The position numbers and the translations under genes are program-made. Below the pieces are notes generated by a model, which did no database searches, was not told where the DNA came from, and saw only the letters and a program-made list of their open reading frames with translations. This document shows, piece after piece, positions 55,957 to 64,000 of a DNA stretch of 64,000 bases; position 1 is the stretch's first letter; every line of letters starts with the position of its first letter. Source of the DNA: Gallionella sp. (lineage in GTDB: Bacteria > Pseudomonadota > Gammaproteobacteria > Burkholderiales > Gallionellaceae); contig PLWV01000017.1 of assembly GCA_003153155.1 (NCBI GenBank), positions 161,932-225,931 on the forward strand, given 5' to 3'.

Positions 55957-57524
55957 ACGCTACACAGGCCGCTAATTACAGCGCAGCCGGACAGCCTGCC
56001 GCGTTAAGCGGCATCAAACTTGTCGCGGCAACGCTGGCACTCGGCATGGGTTCGTTCATGAACATTCTGGACCTGACCATCGTCAATGTTGCCGTGCCCA
56101 CCATGGCCGGCGATTTCGCGGTCAGCCCGACGCAAGCCACCTGGATCATCACCTCATATTCGGTGGCCGAGGCCATCATGCTGCCGCTGGCGGGATACCT
56201 TGCCGGACGTTTTGGCGCAGTGCGCAGTTTCGTCGCAGCGACCCTGCTGTTCACCCTGGCTTCGCTGTTGTGCGCGATGTCAGTCACGTTTTCGATGTTG
56301 CTCGCGGCGCGGGTGTTGCAAGGGGTGTTCGGCGCATCCATGATCCCGCTGTCGCAAACACTGCTCACTGCAATCTACCCGCCACACAAACGCGGGCTGG
56401 CGCTGGGCATCTGGGCGATGACCACAGTGATCGCGCCGATCGTCGGGCCGCTGGCGGGCGGCTGGCTGACTGACAACACTAGCTGGCACTGGATATTTCT
56501 GGTCAACCTGCCGGTCGGCCTGCTGGTCGGCATTTCAGTGTCCCTGATGTTGGGGCATCGCGATGCGCTTCAACCCGGCAAGCGCGATCAGAAAATGGAT
56601 TGGGTCGGGTTGTCCTTGTTGATCGTCGGTATCGGCTCACTGCAAATCCTGCTCGATAAAGGAAACGAACTGGACTGGTTCAACTCCGCCACCATCATCA
56701 CTCTGGCGGCACTGGCGGCGGTCGCGCTGCTGGTGTTCGTGGTCTGGGAACTGGATGACCCCGCCCCGCTGGTTGATTTGCGCCTGTTCACCCAGCGTAA
56801 TTTTATGGTGGGGACGGTTTGCCTGTTGTTCGGCTCGATGGCTTTCTTCGGCGTGGTCGTCATCATCCCGTTGTGGCTGCAAACCTTTCAGGGTTATACC
56901 TCGCTGTGGGCGGGCAAGACCGTGGCCTTCGGCGGAATACTGGCGTTCATCATGGGGCCGATCATCGGCGCCAACATCAACCGCGTTGATGCGCGCGCCA
57001 TCGCCACGTTCGGCTTCATCGTGTTTGCCCTGGTGGGTTTCTGGAGCGCAAACTTCACCCCGGATATCGACTATTGGTCGGTCGCGCTGAGCCGTTTATT
57101 CATGGGCATCGGCATCAGCTGTTTCTTCCTGCCGCTGGTCACTATCGGCCTGTCCGGTTTGCCCGCAGAACGGATCGCGGCGGCCTCCGGCCTCACCAAC
57201 TTCATGCGCAATCTGGGCGCCAGTTTTGGCACTGCCATTACCACCTGGCTGTGGACCAGCAATGCTTCCGAATACCACGCCAGACTGGTGGAAAACATCC
57301 ACCCCTACAATCCGGTGGCGAACGATTACCTGGATCAGTTGCACCAACTCGGCATGCCGGACGACACCGCCTACGCCTATCTGGAAAACATGATCACCAC
57401 CCAGTCCTACACCCTCGCCACCGATCAGATCCTGATGATTTCCGCCGCGCTGATGTTGTCACTGGTCACGCTGATCTGGTGGGCAAAGCCTCCGTTCGTC
57501 GCCAGCCGCGGCGATGCACATTAA
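55953..57524 (+). CDS. EmrB/QacA-type MFS drug efflux transporter
   Basis: 523 residues with about 14 transmembrane helices (DHA2 family). Typical motifs: FMNILDLTIVNVAVPTMAGDF (motif D1), RLARRFGAVR-like loop GYLAGRFGAVRSFV, and motif C GIWAMTTVIAPIVGPLAGGWLTD. The start is a GTG overlapping the stop of the fusion-protein gene. The pair probably exports hydrophobic drugs or fatty-acid-like compounds with a TolC-type channel, which is not encoded here. Confidence 0.93.
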   Translation: MNATQAANYSAAGQPAALSGIKLVAATLALGMGSFMNILDLTIVNVAVPTMAGDFAVSPTQATWIITSYSVAEAIMLPLAGYLAGRFGAVRSFVAATLLFTLASLLCAMSVTFSMLLAARVLQGVFGASMIPLSQTLLTAIYPPHKRGLALGIWAMTTVIAPIVGPLAGGWLTDNTSWHWIFLVNLPVGLLVGISVSLMLGHRDALQPGKRDQKMDWVGLSLLIVGIGSLQILLDKGNELDWFNSATIITLAALAAVALLVFVVWELDDPAPLVDLRLFTQRNFMVGTVCLLFGSMAFFGVVVIIPLWLQTFQGYTSLWAGKTVAFGGILAFIMGPIIGANINRVDARAIATFGFIVFALVGFWSANFTPDIDYWSVALSRLFMGIGISCFFLPLVTIGLSGLPAERIAAASGLTNFMRNLGASFGTAITTWLWTSNASEYHARLVENIHPYNPVANDYLDQLHQLGMPDDTAYAYLENMITTQSYTLATDQILMISAALMLSLVTLIWWAKPPFVASRGDAH

Positions 57525-57535
57525 GCACGTATCCC

Positions 57536-57579
57536 GTAGATACCCGTCTTCCGTGTCAAGCAGGAAAGACGGTATCTAC
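57536..57579. terminator. Hairpin after the efflux operon
   Basis: GTAGATACCCGTCTTCC pairs with GGAAAGACGGTATCTAC (one unpaired base each side). It lies 11 bp after the efflux transporter stop. Confidence 0.55.
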
Positions 57580-57627
57580 CGCGCTTTGGATTTTGAACCG
57601 GAGAAATACAAAGCGAAGCTTGTAATT

Positions 57628-57656
57628 GACAAGGCCAGCATTGCGCTGGCCTTGTC
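57628..57656. terminator. Perfect 12-bp hairpin between convergent genes
   Basis: GACAAGGCCAGC (57628-57639) and GCTGGCCTTGTC (57645-57656) are exact complements around ATTGC. No long T-run follows; bidirectional termination between convergent genes is likely. Confidence 0.6.
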
Positions 57657-57753
57657 GTTAATGCGGAAGCTGATGCCCGATTCACGGGTTCTGTTTCAGC
57701 CTGTTTATTGAGGGCGGTGGAAAAGCCATCTGCATCTTTATCCACCTGCACAG

Positions 57754-59139
57754 CTACCGCGCGGTGATAACGGATATCGGTTGCCCGCCCACCGTCACCG
57801 TCGCCGCGGTGGTATTGGCCGAGAGCACACCCGAGCTGATGGTGTATTGCGAGACGGTGCCGTCCCCTAAATTCGCCACATAGGCGTATTGGCCCGAAGG
57901 ATCGACGGTAACGGAAGATGGGTTCTTGCCTGTCCCAACTGTCCCTATCGTTGCCAACGCACCACCTGTGCCGATGCTGTATTCCGAGACAGTGCCGGCA
58001 CTGGTCCCGCTACTATAATTTGCCACATAGACGTGGGAGCCCGAAGGAGCGACGGTGACGGATATCGGGTTCGAGCCCGCCAGAACTGTCGGTAGGGACA
58101 TCGGTGCCAACGCACCAGGCGTCAACGAACTAGGCGTGCCAATAGTGTATTGCGAGACGGTGCCGTCACCATAGTTCGCCACATAGGCGTACTGGCCCGA
58201 AGGATCGACGGTGATGGATGCCGGGTTGTTGTTGCCGGATACCGGTGCCGGAAGCGTCGCCGGAAGCGTTAGCGCACCCGCGTTGATGGTGTATTCCGAG
58301 ATAGTGCCGTCGCCGTAGTTCGCCACATAGGCGTACGTCCCCGAAGGATCGACTGCTATGGAGTTTGGGGTGTTGCCCGCCTGGGCTGGTAAGCCGAGCG
58401 CTGTCAGCGTCCCATCGCTGTTAATGGTGTATTGCGAGATGGTGCTCGGGATGATGCCGTTGCCTGCATTCACAACGTAGACGTGCTGGCCCGTAGGATC
58501 GACGGTGACAGATACCGGGTTCAAACCCGCATTAACTGTCCCCGTGGAGTTAGCTGTGGAGGTATTGAGCGTGAGCACACCCGAACTGATGGTGTATTCC
58601 GAGACGTTGTTGCTGCCATTGTTCGCCACATAGGCATACAAGCCCGAAGGAACGACTGCGATGGAGTATGGATTCGTGCCTGTCGCAACTGACGAGGCTG
58701 CCGTTGTGGGCAACGCCCCATTGGCACCGATGGGGTATTGAGAGACGGTGCCGCTTTTGTTCACCACATAAGCCGAGGTGCTGCTGTTCGAACAACTCAC
58801 CACCACGCTGGTTACGTTGCTGGACGCTGTGCCGCTGCCACCCGTTACGGTACAGGTTTGGGGAAACGGCTGAGTCAGGATCGTGACGTTGTATGTCGCC
58901 TTGGTTGTGCTGTTGCTTTTGACTGCAGTGGCGAAGGTGAAGGCTCCATTCGCTGAAATGGTCAGGTTGTCGCCGCCGTTATTTTGCAAAACCAGGGGGG
59001 TGGACAAGGGCCCTGGGGAACTGGCAAGCCCTGTTACCGTTCCGCCTATGGTGTAGCTGTGGTTTCCACCGCACGCAGAGAGCAATAGCACTGCTAAAGG
59101 CAGCATGCCATGCATCAGTCTTGTGATATTTAAACGCAT
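57754..59139 (-). CDS. Beta-propeller (lactonase-like) lipoprotein
   Basis: 461 residues with lipobox LLLSACGG. After an Ig-like N-domain (YTIGGTVTGLASSPGPLS..., a prealbumin-like fold) come about seven blades with the YVTN-type consensus SITVDPSGQYAYVANYGDGTVSQYTI. The DNA of the blades is repetitive. Similar proteins include 6-phosphogluconolactonase-like and surface-layer propellers; enzymatic activity is unproven and a binding role is equally likely. Confidence 0.85.
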   Translation of the reverse strand: MRLNITRLMHGMLPLAVLLLSACGGNHSYTIGGTVTGLASSPGPLSTPLVLQNNGGDNLTISANGAFTFATAVKSNSTTKATYNVTILTQPFPQTCTVTGGSGTASSNVTSVVVSCSNSSTSAYVVNKSGTVSQYPIGANGALPTTAASSVATGTNPYSIAVVPSGLYAYVANNGSNNVSEYTISSGVLTLNTSTANSTGTVNAGLNPVSVTVDPTGQHVYVVNAGNGIIPSTISQYTINSDGTLTALGLPAQAGNTPNSIAVDPSGTYAYVANYGDGTISEYTINAGALTLPATLPAPVSGNNNPASITVDPSGQYAYVANYGDGTVSQYTIGTPSSLTPGALAPMSLPTVLAGSNPISVTVAPSGSHVYVANYSSGTSAGTVSEYSIGTGGALATIGTVGTGKNPSSVTVDPSGQYAYVANLGDGTVSQYTISSGVLSANTTAATVTVGGQPISVITAR

Positions 59140-59275
59140 TGGATGGTCTCCGTAATTATTTGCAAAAAAATGTCCCAGGAAAAGATATTACATATACGCC
59201 CACCCGGTCAGCACCATTCACTGAGGAAAATAAAATCTGGGTTAACGCATTCAGCTTGTTGCAGCCGCTCCGAAT

Positions 59276-59911
59276 CTAAACTGTCGTACCCGCCTGTTGC
59301 AGTGCTTCGGCAAACACCTCGACCGGCTGCGCGCCGGAGACGCCGGATTTCTCGTCGAACACAAAGAACGGCACGCCGCTGATACCGAATGCCGCCGCGC
59401 GCGACTCGTCTGCACGCACTGCATCGGAATAGGCATCGCTCTCCAGCATCGCCAGCGCATCGCTCTCGGCGATACCGAACTCCGACGCAAGGCGTGCCAA
59501 CGCGGCGCGGTCGCCCACCGGCAACGCTTCGGAAAAATATGCATGCATGATGCGTTCGGTCGCACAATCGCCAAGCTGCCGAGAGGCAGCGAAATGCAGC
59601 AAACGATGCGCATCGAAAGTATTGCCGGGGCGTGCATTTTCCAAATGGTATTCCAGCCCGATCTCTGCGGCGATCCCGCTCACGCGCGCGTTCATCGCCG
59701 CCGCCTCCTGCGGGCTGACACCGTATTTGCGCGCCAGCATCTCCGCCAGCGTGCCCGGACGCTCGCGCGGCGCTTGGGTGTCGAGTTCGAAGCTGCGCCA
59801 GATTACCTGCACGTCATCCCGTTGCGCAAAATTGGCGAGCGCCGTTTCAAAGCGCCGTTTGCCGATGTAGCACCAAGGGCAGATCACGTCAGACCAGATT
59901 TCGATTTTCAT
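59276..59911 (-). CDS. DsbA-family oxidoreductase (FrnE-like)
   Basis: 211 residues without signal peptide. Active site SDVICPWCYIGKRRFE (Cys-x2-Cys near residue 11-14), inserted helical domain, and ISGVPFFVFDEKSGVSGAQPVEVF with the cis-Pro near 180. It belongs to the FrnE / 2-hydroxychromene isomerase-like cytoplasmic DsbA group. It likely has thiol-disulfide activity; a biosynthetic role as in frenolicin synthesis is not supported by neighbours. Confidence 0.9.
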   Translation of the reverse strand: MKIEIWSDVICPWCYIGKRRFETALANFAQRDDVQVIWRSFELDTQAPRERPGTLAEMLARKYGVSPQEAAAMNARVSGIAAEIGLEYHLENARPGNTFDAHRLLHFAASRQLGDCATERIMHAYFSEALPVGDRAALARLASEFGIAESDALAMLESDAYSDAVRADESRAAAFGISGVPFFVFDEKSGVSGAQPVEVFAEALQQAGTTV

Positions 59912-59949
59912 GTGTGTTGCCTAGATTTTTTAGTTGAATCTTGAATCAG

Positions 59950-61266
59950 CTAATAGCCATTCGTATAAACGTAATCGTTCGTCAATTCAACAAATTTATT
60001 GCCGTCGGTGCGATACAAGTAATAGGTGACGCCCTCGCCGCCATACCCGACTGTCGCAAGCTCGATTTCCGAGCCGGATCGCAATCCGAACAGAACAAAA
60101 CTTTCCTCAGGGTGAAAAACACCTTCGTCGCCAAGTCGCCAAACATCTGTATCCGTAGCGGTTGGAGTATTTCCTGTCCAGTCAAACATTACCAAGCGCT
60201 TTCCATCGAGCAAACTCAACGCTGCTGTGCGAACGCCGTTATGCTCGGCGAATTCTGTAATATTAAACGATCCGGTCTTCCCAACTTTCCCGAGACGCCA
60301 ACAACCTTTGATGGTGAGTCCCTTGGCCTGTTCCAGCGTATTTATTACATCCGAATCACACTTTGGGCGCTTATCGTTATCGCGATCAAAAACATTTTCG
60401 CTGAATTGCAGAATACTCTTGCCGCGAAAGTAATCGTCGTCTCCGACAAGACACATTCCTTCAGTTAATTGATTTTCGACAAATTCGAAGCGGTCATAAA
60501 CTTCATCTTGGCGGCAAGCCATATTTTTGCAATCGGGTTTTGCCAAATGCCGCTCAACGTACCGTATTTCATGCAGCTTTTGATCTTCACACAGTGCGGA
60601 ATGGATTGCTTTTGGCCGACCGATCAGTTTTTGCGTATGAAGAAACTTATCAGCAATCATCGCAAAATCTATGGCTTCTTTCTTTTTATATCCGGCGGGC
60701 AATACAAATAAATCGGGCGATTGATGTCCAGGCTTGATAAACCACTCTTGCTTTGTCTGCACCATCTTTTTCGTCGAAAGATTTTCTGCTTGAGAATTAA
60801 TTTTTATCGGCACTCCATAAATTTTAGACACCCAATATGTATCTTCGTAATGATATGCACCAAGCGACTCCACCCGGTAGATATCACAGTATTGCCCATC
60901 TATCGTTTGCGCTCCGATTAATTCCACGCGAACTTCCTTATCTTTTGCCTTTTCATAGGCAAACCGTATTCTGGAATCATCGATTATCTCAGGGTGGTAA
61001 GGTACCTCCTCATATACTTTGTTTGGTACATCGATTCGGTAAGTAACATTTTCTTGAGCATTGCTGATTATGATTAAAGTCGCCGCATCTCCCGGAGCAT
61101 TTTGCCGGCGTGTGTTGTTTCCCGATATGTAAAATACGTCATGCACACTACCGCCAAAGCGCACATCACCAACCCAATCTACTTGGTATTCGTCAGGCAT
61201 CTTGGCCTCGCCAAACGCATCGGTAACCATTACCGCGAACAACAAAATGCTGATGACGCTTTTCAT
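59950..61266 (-). CDS. Secreted protein of unknown function
   Basis: 438 residues from MKSVISILLFAVMVTDAFG (signal peptide), with GAAAGGT upstream; alternative starts at 61284 or 61332 add unlikely residues. The first ~200 residues resemble LolA/DUF4412-like proteins (YQVDWVGDVRFGGSVHDVFYISGNNTR, EVRVELIGAQTIDGQYCDIYRVES). The rest is unrecognised, with six Cys in a cluster (CEDQ, CKNMACRQDE, CLVGDDD). AT-richer than its neighbours, so possibly acquired. No function is assigned. Confidence 0.6.
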   Translation of the reverse strand: MKSVISILLFAVMVTDAFGEAKMPDEYQVDWVGDVRFGGSVHDVFYISGNNTRRQNAPGDAATLIIISNAQENVTYRIDVPNKVYEEVPYHPEIIDDSRIRFAYEKAKDKEVRVELIGAQTIDGQYCDIYRVESLGAYHYEDTYWVSKIYGVPIKINSQAENLSTKKMVQTKQEWFIKPGHQSPDLFVLPAGYKKKEAIDFAMIADKFLHTQKLIGRPKAIHSALCEDQKLHEIRYVERHLAKPDCKNMACRQDEVYDRFEFVENQLTEGMCLVGDDDYFRGKSILQFSENVFDRDNDKRPKCDSDVINTLEQAKGLTIKGCWRLGKVGKTGSFNITEFAEHNGVRTAALSLLDGKRLVMFDWTGNTPTATDTDVWRLGDEGVFHPEESFVLFGLRSGSEIELATVGYGGEGVTYYLYRTDGNKFVELTNDYVYTNGY

Positions 61267-61388
61267 ATAAAGCTGACCTTTCATAGAGACTCGAAATTCA
61301 TACCGTTCCGGTACGCCCTCGCGTAAAATCATCGCCGCACTATAGCGCTGCCTTCAGCAAATAACCATATCACTTAATTTCTCTCAAC

Positions 61389-63353
61389 GTGTCCCTAGAA
61401 GTCGAACGTTTTTTTTCCGAACAAAGCCCGCTTGCCGCTGAAGTCGCGTCGTTCCGTCCGCGCGCGCAGCAGCGCGAGATGGCATTGGCGGTGGCCGAGG
61501 CGATACGCGACAACGCGATATTGGTGGTCGAGGCAGGCACAGGCACCGGCAAGACTTTCGCCTACCTGGTTCCCGCACTGCTGGCGGGCGGCAAGGTGAT
61601 CATCTCCACCGGCACCAAGAATTTGCAGGATCAGCTGTTCCAGAAAGATTTGCCGATGGTGCGCGATGCGCTGAAAGCGCCGGTTTCCGTGGCGTTGCTC
61701 AAGGGGCGCGCCAACTATGTGTGCCACTATCATCTGGAACGCGCCTTGAGCGATGGCCGCTTCGCCACACGCGAGGACATCAAACATCTGGGCAAGATCA
61801 AGCAATACGCCAAGATCAGCGACTCCGGCGACAAGAGCGGCATCGCCGATGTGCCGGAGAACGCGCCGATCTGGATGCAGGTGACTTCAACACGCGACAG
61901 CTGTTTAGGGCAGGAATGTCCCAACCATAAGGAATGCTTCGTGCTCAAAGCACGCAGCGAGGCGATGAAGGCGGACATCGTAGTGGTAAATCACCATCTG
62001 TTCTTCGCCGATGTGATGCTGCGCGACGAGGGCGTGGCGGAGCTGCTGCCGACCTGCAACACGGTGATCTTCGACGAGGCGCATCAACTGCCTGAAACCG
62101 CCAGCCTGTTCTTCGGCGAGAGCCTGTCCACCACGCTGTTGCTCGATCTGGCACGCGACACGCGCCTTGAAGCGGCAGCCTCTGCCAAGGATTTCGCGCC
62201 GCTACCTAAAGCCACCGATGAGTTGGACAAAGCCGCGCGCGACTTGCGGCTGGTGTTCAAGAAAGAAGGACGGCTGCCTGCCACCGCGACGGATAGTTTC
62301 AAGGAATGGCCCGGCGCACTGAAGACGCTTGGCGAAAAACTTGCGCAACTGAACGGCCTGCTCGAAAAACAAGCTGAGCGTAGTGAAGGGCTGGAGAACT
62401 GCTGGCAACGAACGCAGGCGTTGGCGCAACAACTGAGCAAATGGCAAAAAGGCGACGAGCCGGATCAAGTCAGATGGCTGGAGGTATTCCATCACTCGCT
62501 GCAACTCAACACCACGCCGCTGTCCATCGCAGAAATATTCGAGAAGCAGATCGGCGGCAGTGCACGCGCGTGGATATTCACTTCCGCCACGCTCGCGGTG
62601 AAACAGGATTTCTCGCATTACCAAACCGAGATGGGCCTGCTCAAGGCAAAGACCGCATGTTGGGACAGCCCGTTCAACTACGCCGAACAGGCGTTGCTGT
62701 ATGTGCCGGCCAACCTTCCTGAGCCGAACAGCGAGGGCTATACCGAGGCGGTGGTGCAGGCCGCGCTGCCGCTGATCGAAGCCAGCCAAGGCCGCGCCTT
62801 CCTGCTGTTCACCAGCCTGCGCGCGATGCAGCGCGCACACGAAATTCTGCAGGCAGAATTCGACCGTCGCGGCTGGGACTACCCGCTGCTGCTGCAAGGC
62901 GAAGGCTCGCGTAGCGAACTGCTGACGCGCTTCCGCTCGCTCGGCAATGCGGTGCTGCTCGGCAGCCAATCATTCTGGGAAGGTGTGGACGTGCGCGGCG
63001 AAGCCCTGTCGCTGGTGATCATCGACAAGCTGCCGTTCGCCCCGCCGGATGATCCGGTGCTGGCGGCTCGTATCGCGCAACTCAACAAACAGGGACGCAA
63101 TGCGTTCATGGAATATCAGTTGCCGCGCGCCATCATCACGCTCAAGCAAGGCGCGGGAAGATTGATCCGCGACGAAACCGATCGCGGCGTGTTGATGATC
63201 TGCGACCCGCGTTTGATCAGCAAACCTTATGGAAAGCGCATCTGGCAAAGTCTGCCGCCGATGAAGCGCACCCGGGATGAAGCGGAAGCGGTGGCGTTTT
63301 TCAATATTTCTCTTCCCGCACAAGAAAACCCTGAACGAACCGTTATTGGCTAG
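61389..63353 (+). CDS. ATP-dependent DNA helicase, DinG/YoaA family
   Basis: 654 residues starting with GTG (SLEVERFFSE). XPD-like superfamily 2: Walker A VVEAGTGTGKTFAYLVPAL near residue 50, four Fe-S cysteines (NYVCHYH, SCLGQECPNHKECF) near 115-185, DEAH in VIFDEAHQLPE near 230, and motif VI GAGRLIRDETDRG near 585. It likely unwinds forked or damaged DNA. YoaA rather than DinG is suggested by length. The minus-strand neighbour diverges from it. Confidence 0.93.
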   Translation: MSLEVERFFSEQSPLAAEVASFRPRAQQREMALAVAEAIRDNAILVVEAGTGTGKTFAYLVPALLAGGKVIISTGTKNLQDQLFQKDLPMVRDALKAPVSVALLKGRANYVCHYHLERALSDGRFATREDIKHLGKIKQYAKISDSGDKSGIADVPENAPIWMQVTSTRDSCLGQECPNHKECFVLKARSEAMKADIVVVNHHLFFADVMLRDEGVAELLPTCNTVIFDEAHQLPETASLFFGESLSTTLLLDLARDTRLEAAASAKDFAPLPKATDELDKAARDLRLVFKKEGRLPATATDSFKEWPGALKTLGEKLAQLNGLLEKQAERSEGLENCWQRTQALAQQLSKWQKGDEPDQVRWLEVFHHSLQLNTTPLSIAEIFEKQIGGSARAWIFTSATLAVKQDFSHYQTEMGLLKAKTACWDSPFNYAEQALLYVPANLPEPNSEGYTEAVVQAALPLIEASQGRAFLLFTSLRAMQRAHEILQAEFDRRGWDYPLLLQGEGSRSELLTRFRSLGNAVLLGSQSFWEGVDVRGEALSLVIIDKLPFAPPDDPVLAARIAQLNKQGRNAFMEYQLPRAIITLKQGAGRLIRDETDRGVLMICDPRLISKPYGKRIWQSLPPMKRTRDEAEAVAFFNISLPAQENPERTVIG

Positions 63354-63360
63354 TCGAAAA

Positions 63361-63660
63361 TCAGGTAGCTATTGGCAACACCAGCTTGGCCACCAGTCCA
63401 CCTGCCTCGTTATCTTCCAGAATAAATTCGCCGTCATGCAGCCGGGCGGCGCGTTCGGCGATGGCCAAGCCCAAGCCAGATCCGGTCGAGTTGCTGGGTG
63501 CGGCTTCCAGCCGGATGAACGGACGCTTCACCGCTTCGCTTTGTGCGTCAGGAATGCCTGTGCCGCGATCTGCCACACTCAACACGATTGCGTTCGCTTC
63601 TTGGCGAAGCTGCATGGTGATCTCGCCGCCGCCGTATTCTTGAAACAAATCTTTACATAT
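63361..63660 (-). pseudogene. Sensor histidine kinase remnant (ATPase C-terminus only)
   Basis: About 95 codons: YGGGEITMQLRQEANAIVLSVADRGTGIP (G1 box) and NSTGSGLGLAIAERAARLHDGEF (G2 box). The H box, dimerisation helices and N box are missing; the open frame runs a few unrelated codons upstream and stops. It is a truncated HATPase_c fragment. The adjacent plus-strand Spy-like gene suggests a former Cpx-like sensory locus. Confidence 0.8.
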
Positions 63661-63738
63661 TCGCCACCGGCACAAACACTTTTCTTACAACTTGATCCTA
63701 AGATTCGCTCTCCCACTTAAACACTCAGGAGAAGAAAT

Positions 63739-64000
63739 ATGAATAACAGAATCATCCAGACATTGTTTGTTGCCATCGGCTTGACGCTTGCATCGGCATC
63801 AGTCTTCGCCTCGAAAGGCGAATGTGATCACGCTTGGAGCGCAGAGCACGAAAATGGCGGGGCTGCACGTTTTGATAAGCATATGGCCAAACTGCATGGC
63901 GCGCTCAAACTAACATCTGCCCAAGAGGCAGCATGGACTGAATTTTCGAACAAAATGAAACCGGTCAAAATGGATAAGCCCGGACATCAAGACTGGAAGG
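63739..64000 (+). CDS. Spy/CpxP-like periplasmic protein, 5' part
   Basis: The ATG at 63739 has AGGAG 8 bases upstream; the frame runs off the window after 87 codons. A signal peptide (MNNRIIQTLFVAIGLTLASA) is followed by ARFDKHMAKLHGALKLTSAQEAAWTEFSNKMK, an LTxxQ helical motif typical of the Spy/CpxP family. These are periplasmic chaperones or metal/envelope-stress sensors. The CxxxxH-like CDHAW near the mature N-terminus could bind metal (inference). Confidence 0.8.
   Translation, partial: MNNRIIQTLFVAIGLTLASASVFASKGECDHAWSAEHENGGAARFDKHMAKLHGALKLTSAQEAAWTEFSNKMKPVKMDKPGHQDWK

Noticed and set aside
57514-57711. Small plus-strand ORF of 65 codons after the efflux transporter
   Set aside because: It overlaps the transporter end and spans two intergenic hairpins; no ribosome-binding site or recognisable domain.

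Overview
This is a chromosomal window of moderately high GC whose gene content and order (trpF-trpB-trpA-accD-folC-dedD-cvpA-purF, leuC-leuD-leuB-asd-fimV-truA, grpE-dnaK-dnaJ, fadE/fadB/fadA) suggest a betaproteobacterium, probably Nitrosomonadales and perhaps Gallionellaceae-like. The taxonomic call is inference; there is no rRNA or tRNA gene in the window. Most genes lie on the minus strand and are housekeeping.

Layout. 1-7.4 kb: end of waaF, a phosphomannomutase, a single-domain response regulator, alaS, glycerate kinase and a frameshifted membrane gene. 7.5-25.7 kb: a long minus-strand biosynthetic run. In transcription order it holds asd, fimV, an EcfT-like gene, truA, trpF, trpB, trpA, accD, a PIN/NYN gene, folC, dedD, cvpA and purF. 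It continues past a SAM-II riboswitch with metZ, cinA, recA and recX. 25.8-29.4 kb: leuC, a small Gly/Lys-repeat secreted protein, leuD and leuB. 29.6-36.7 kb: an HD-domain protein, an MFS transporter, the heat-shock genes grpE-dnaK-dnaJ with two clear sigma-32 promoters, and a DedA protein. 36.7-40.2 kb: dienelactone hydrolase, the fluoride-export pair DUF190/crcB, an ATP-grasp protein and a chalcone-isomerase-like protein. 40.3-51.6 kb: a fatty-acid beta-oxidation cluster (thiolase, FadB, thioesterase, acyl-CoA ligase, SDR, FadE), interrupted between thiolase and fadB by a small defence-like island (HepT/MntA toxin-antitoxin plus an Mrr-like endonuclease). 51.7-64 kb: radA, lipoproteins, GST, an EmrAB-type efflux pair, a beta-propeller lipoprotein, a DsbA-family protein, a DinG/YoaA helicase, a histidine-kinase remnant and the start of a Spy/CpxP-like gene.

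The most unusual content is repeats. At least 14 copies of a 54-61 bp imperfect hairpin (starting TAACCA, called here the TAACC element) occur at six loci, all in the same orientation. Their arms vary in sequence but keep pairing. They nest inside each other so exactly that removing the inner copies restores full-length outer copies. They have entered genes in frame: a nested cluster splits the FimV signal peptide, and collapsing a 10-bp flanking direct repeat restores a normal one. Another copy sits in the acyl-CoA ligase. Three loci carry the element at one fixed position of a 25-bp module that also occurs empty (fimV, fadB, ligase). A MITE-like pair flanks dedD; one copy inserted exactly at the dedD/cvpA stop-start overlap and duplicated ATGA. 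Separate C-rich palindromes lie in frame in folC, the ATP-grasp gene and fadE. No transposase is encoded in the window, so the mobilising activity must be elsewhere or extinct.
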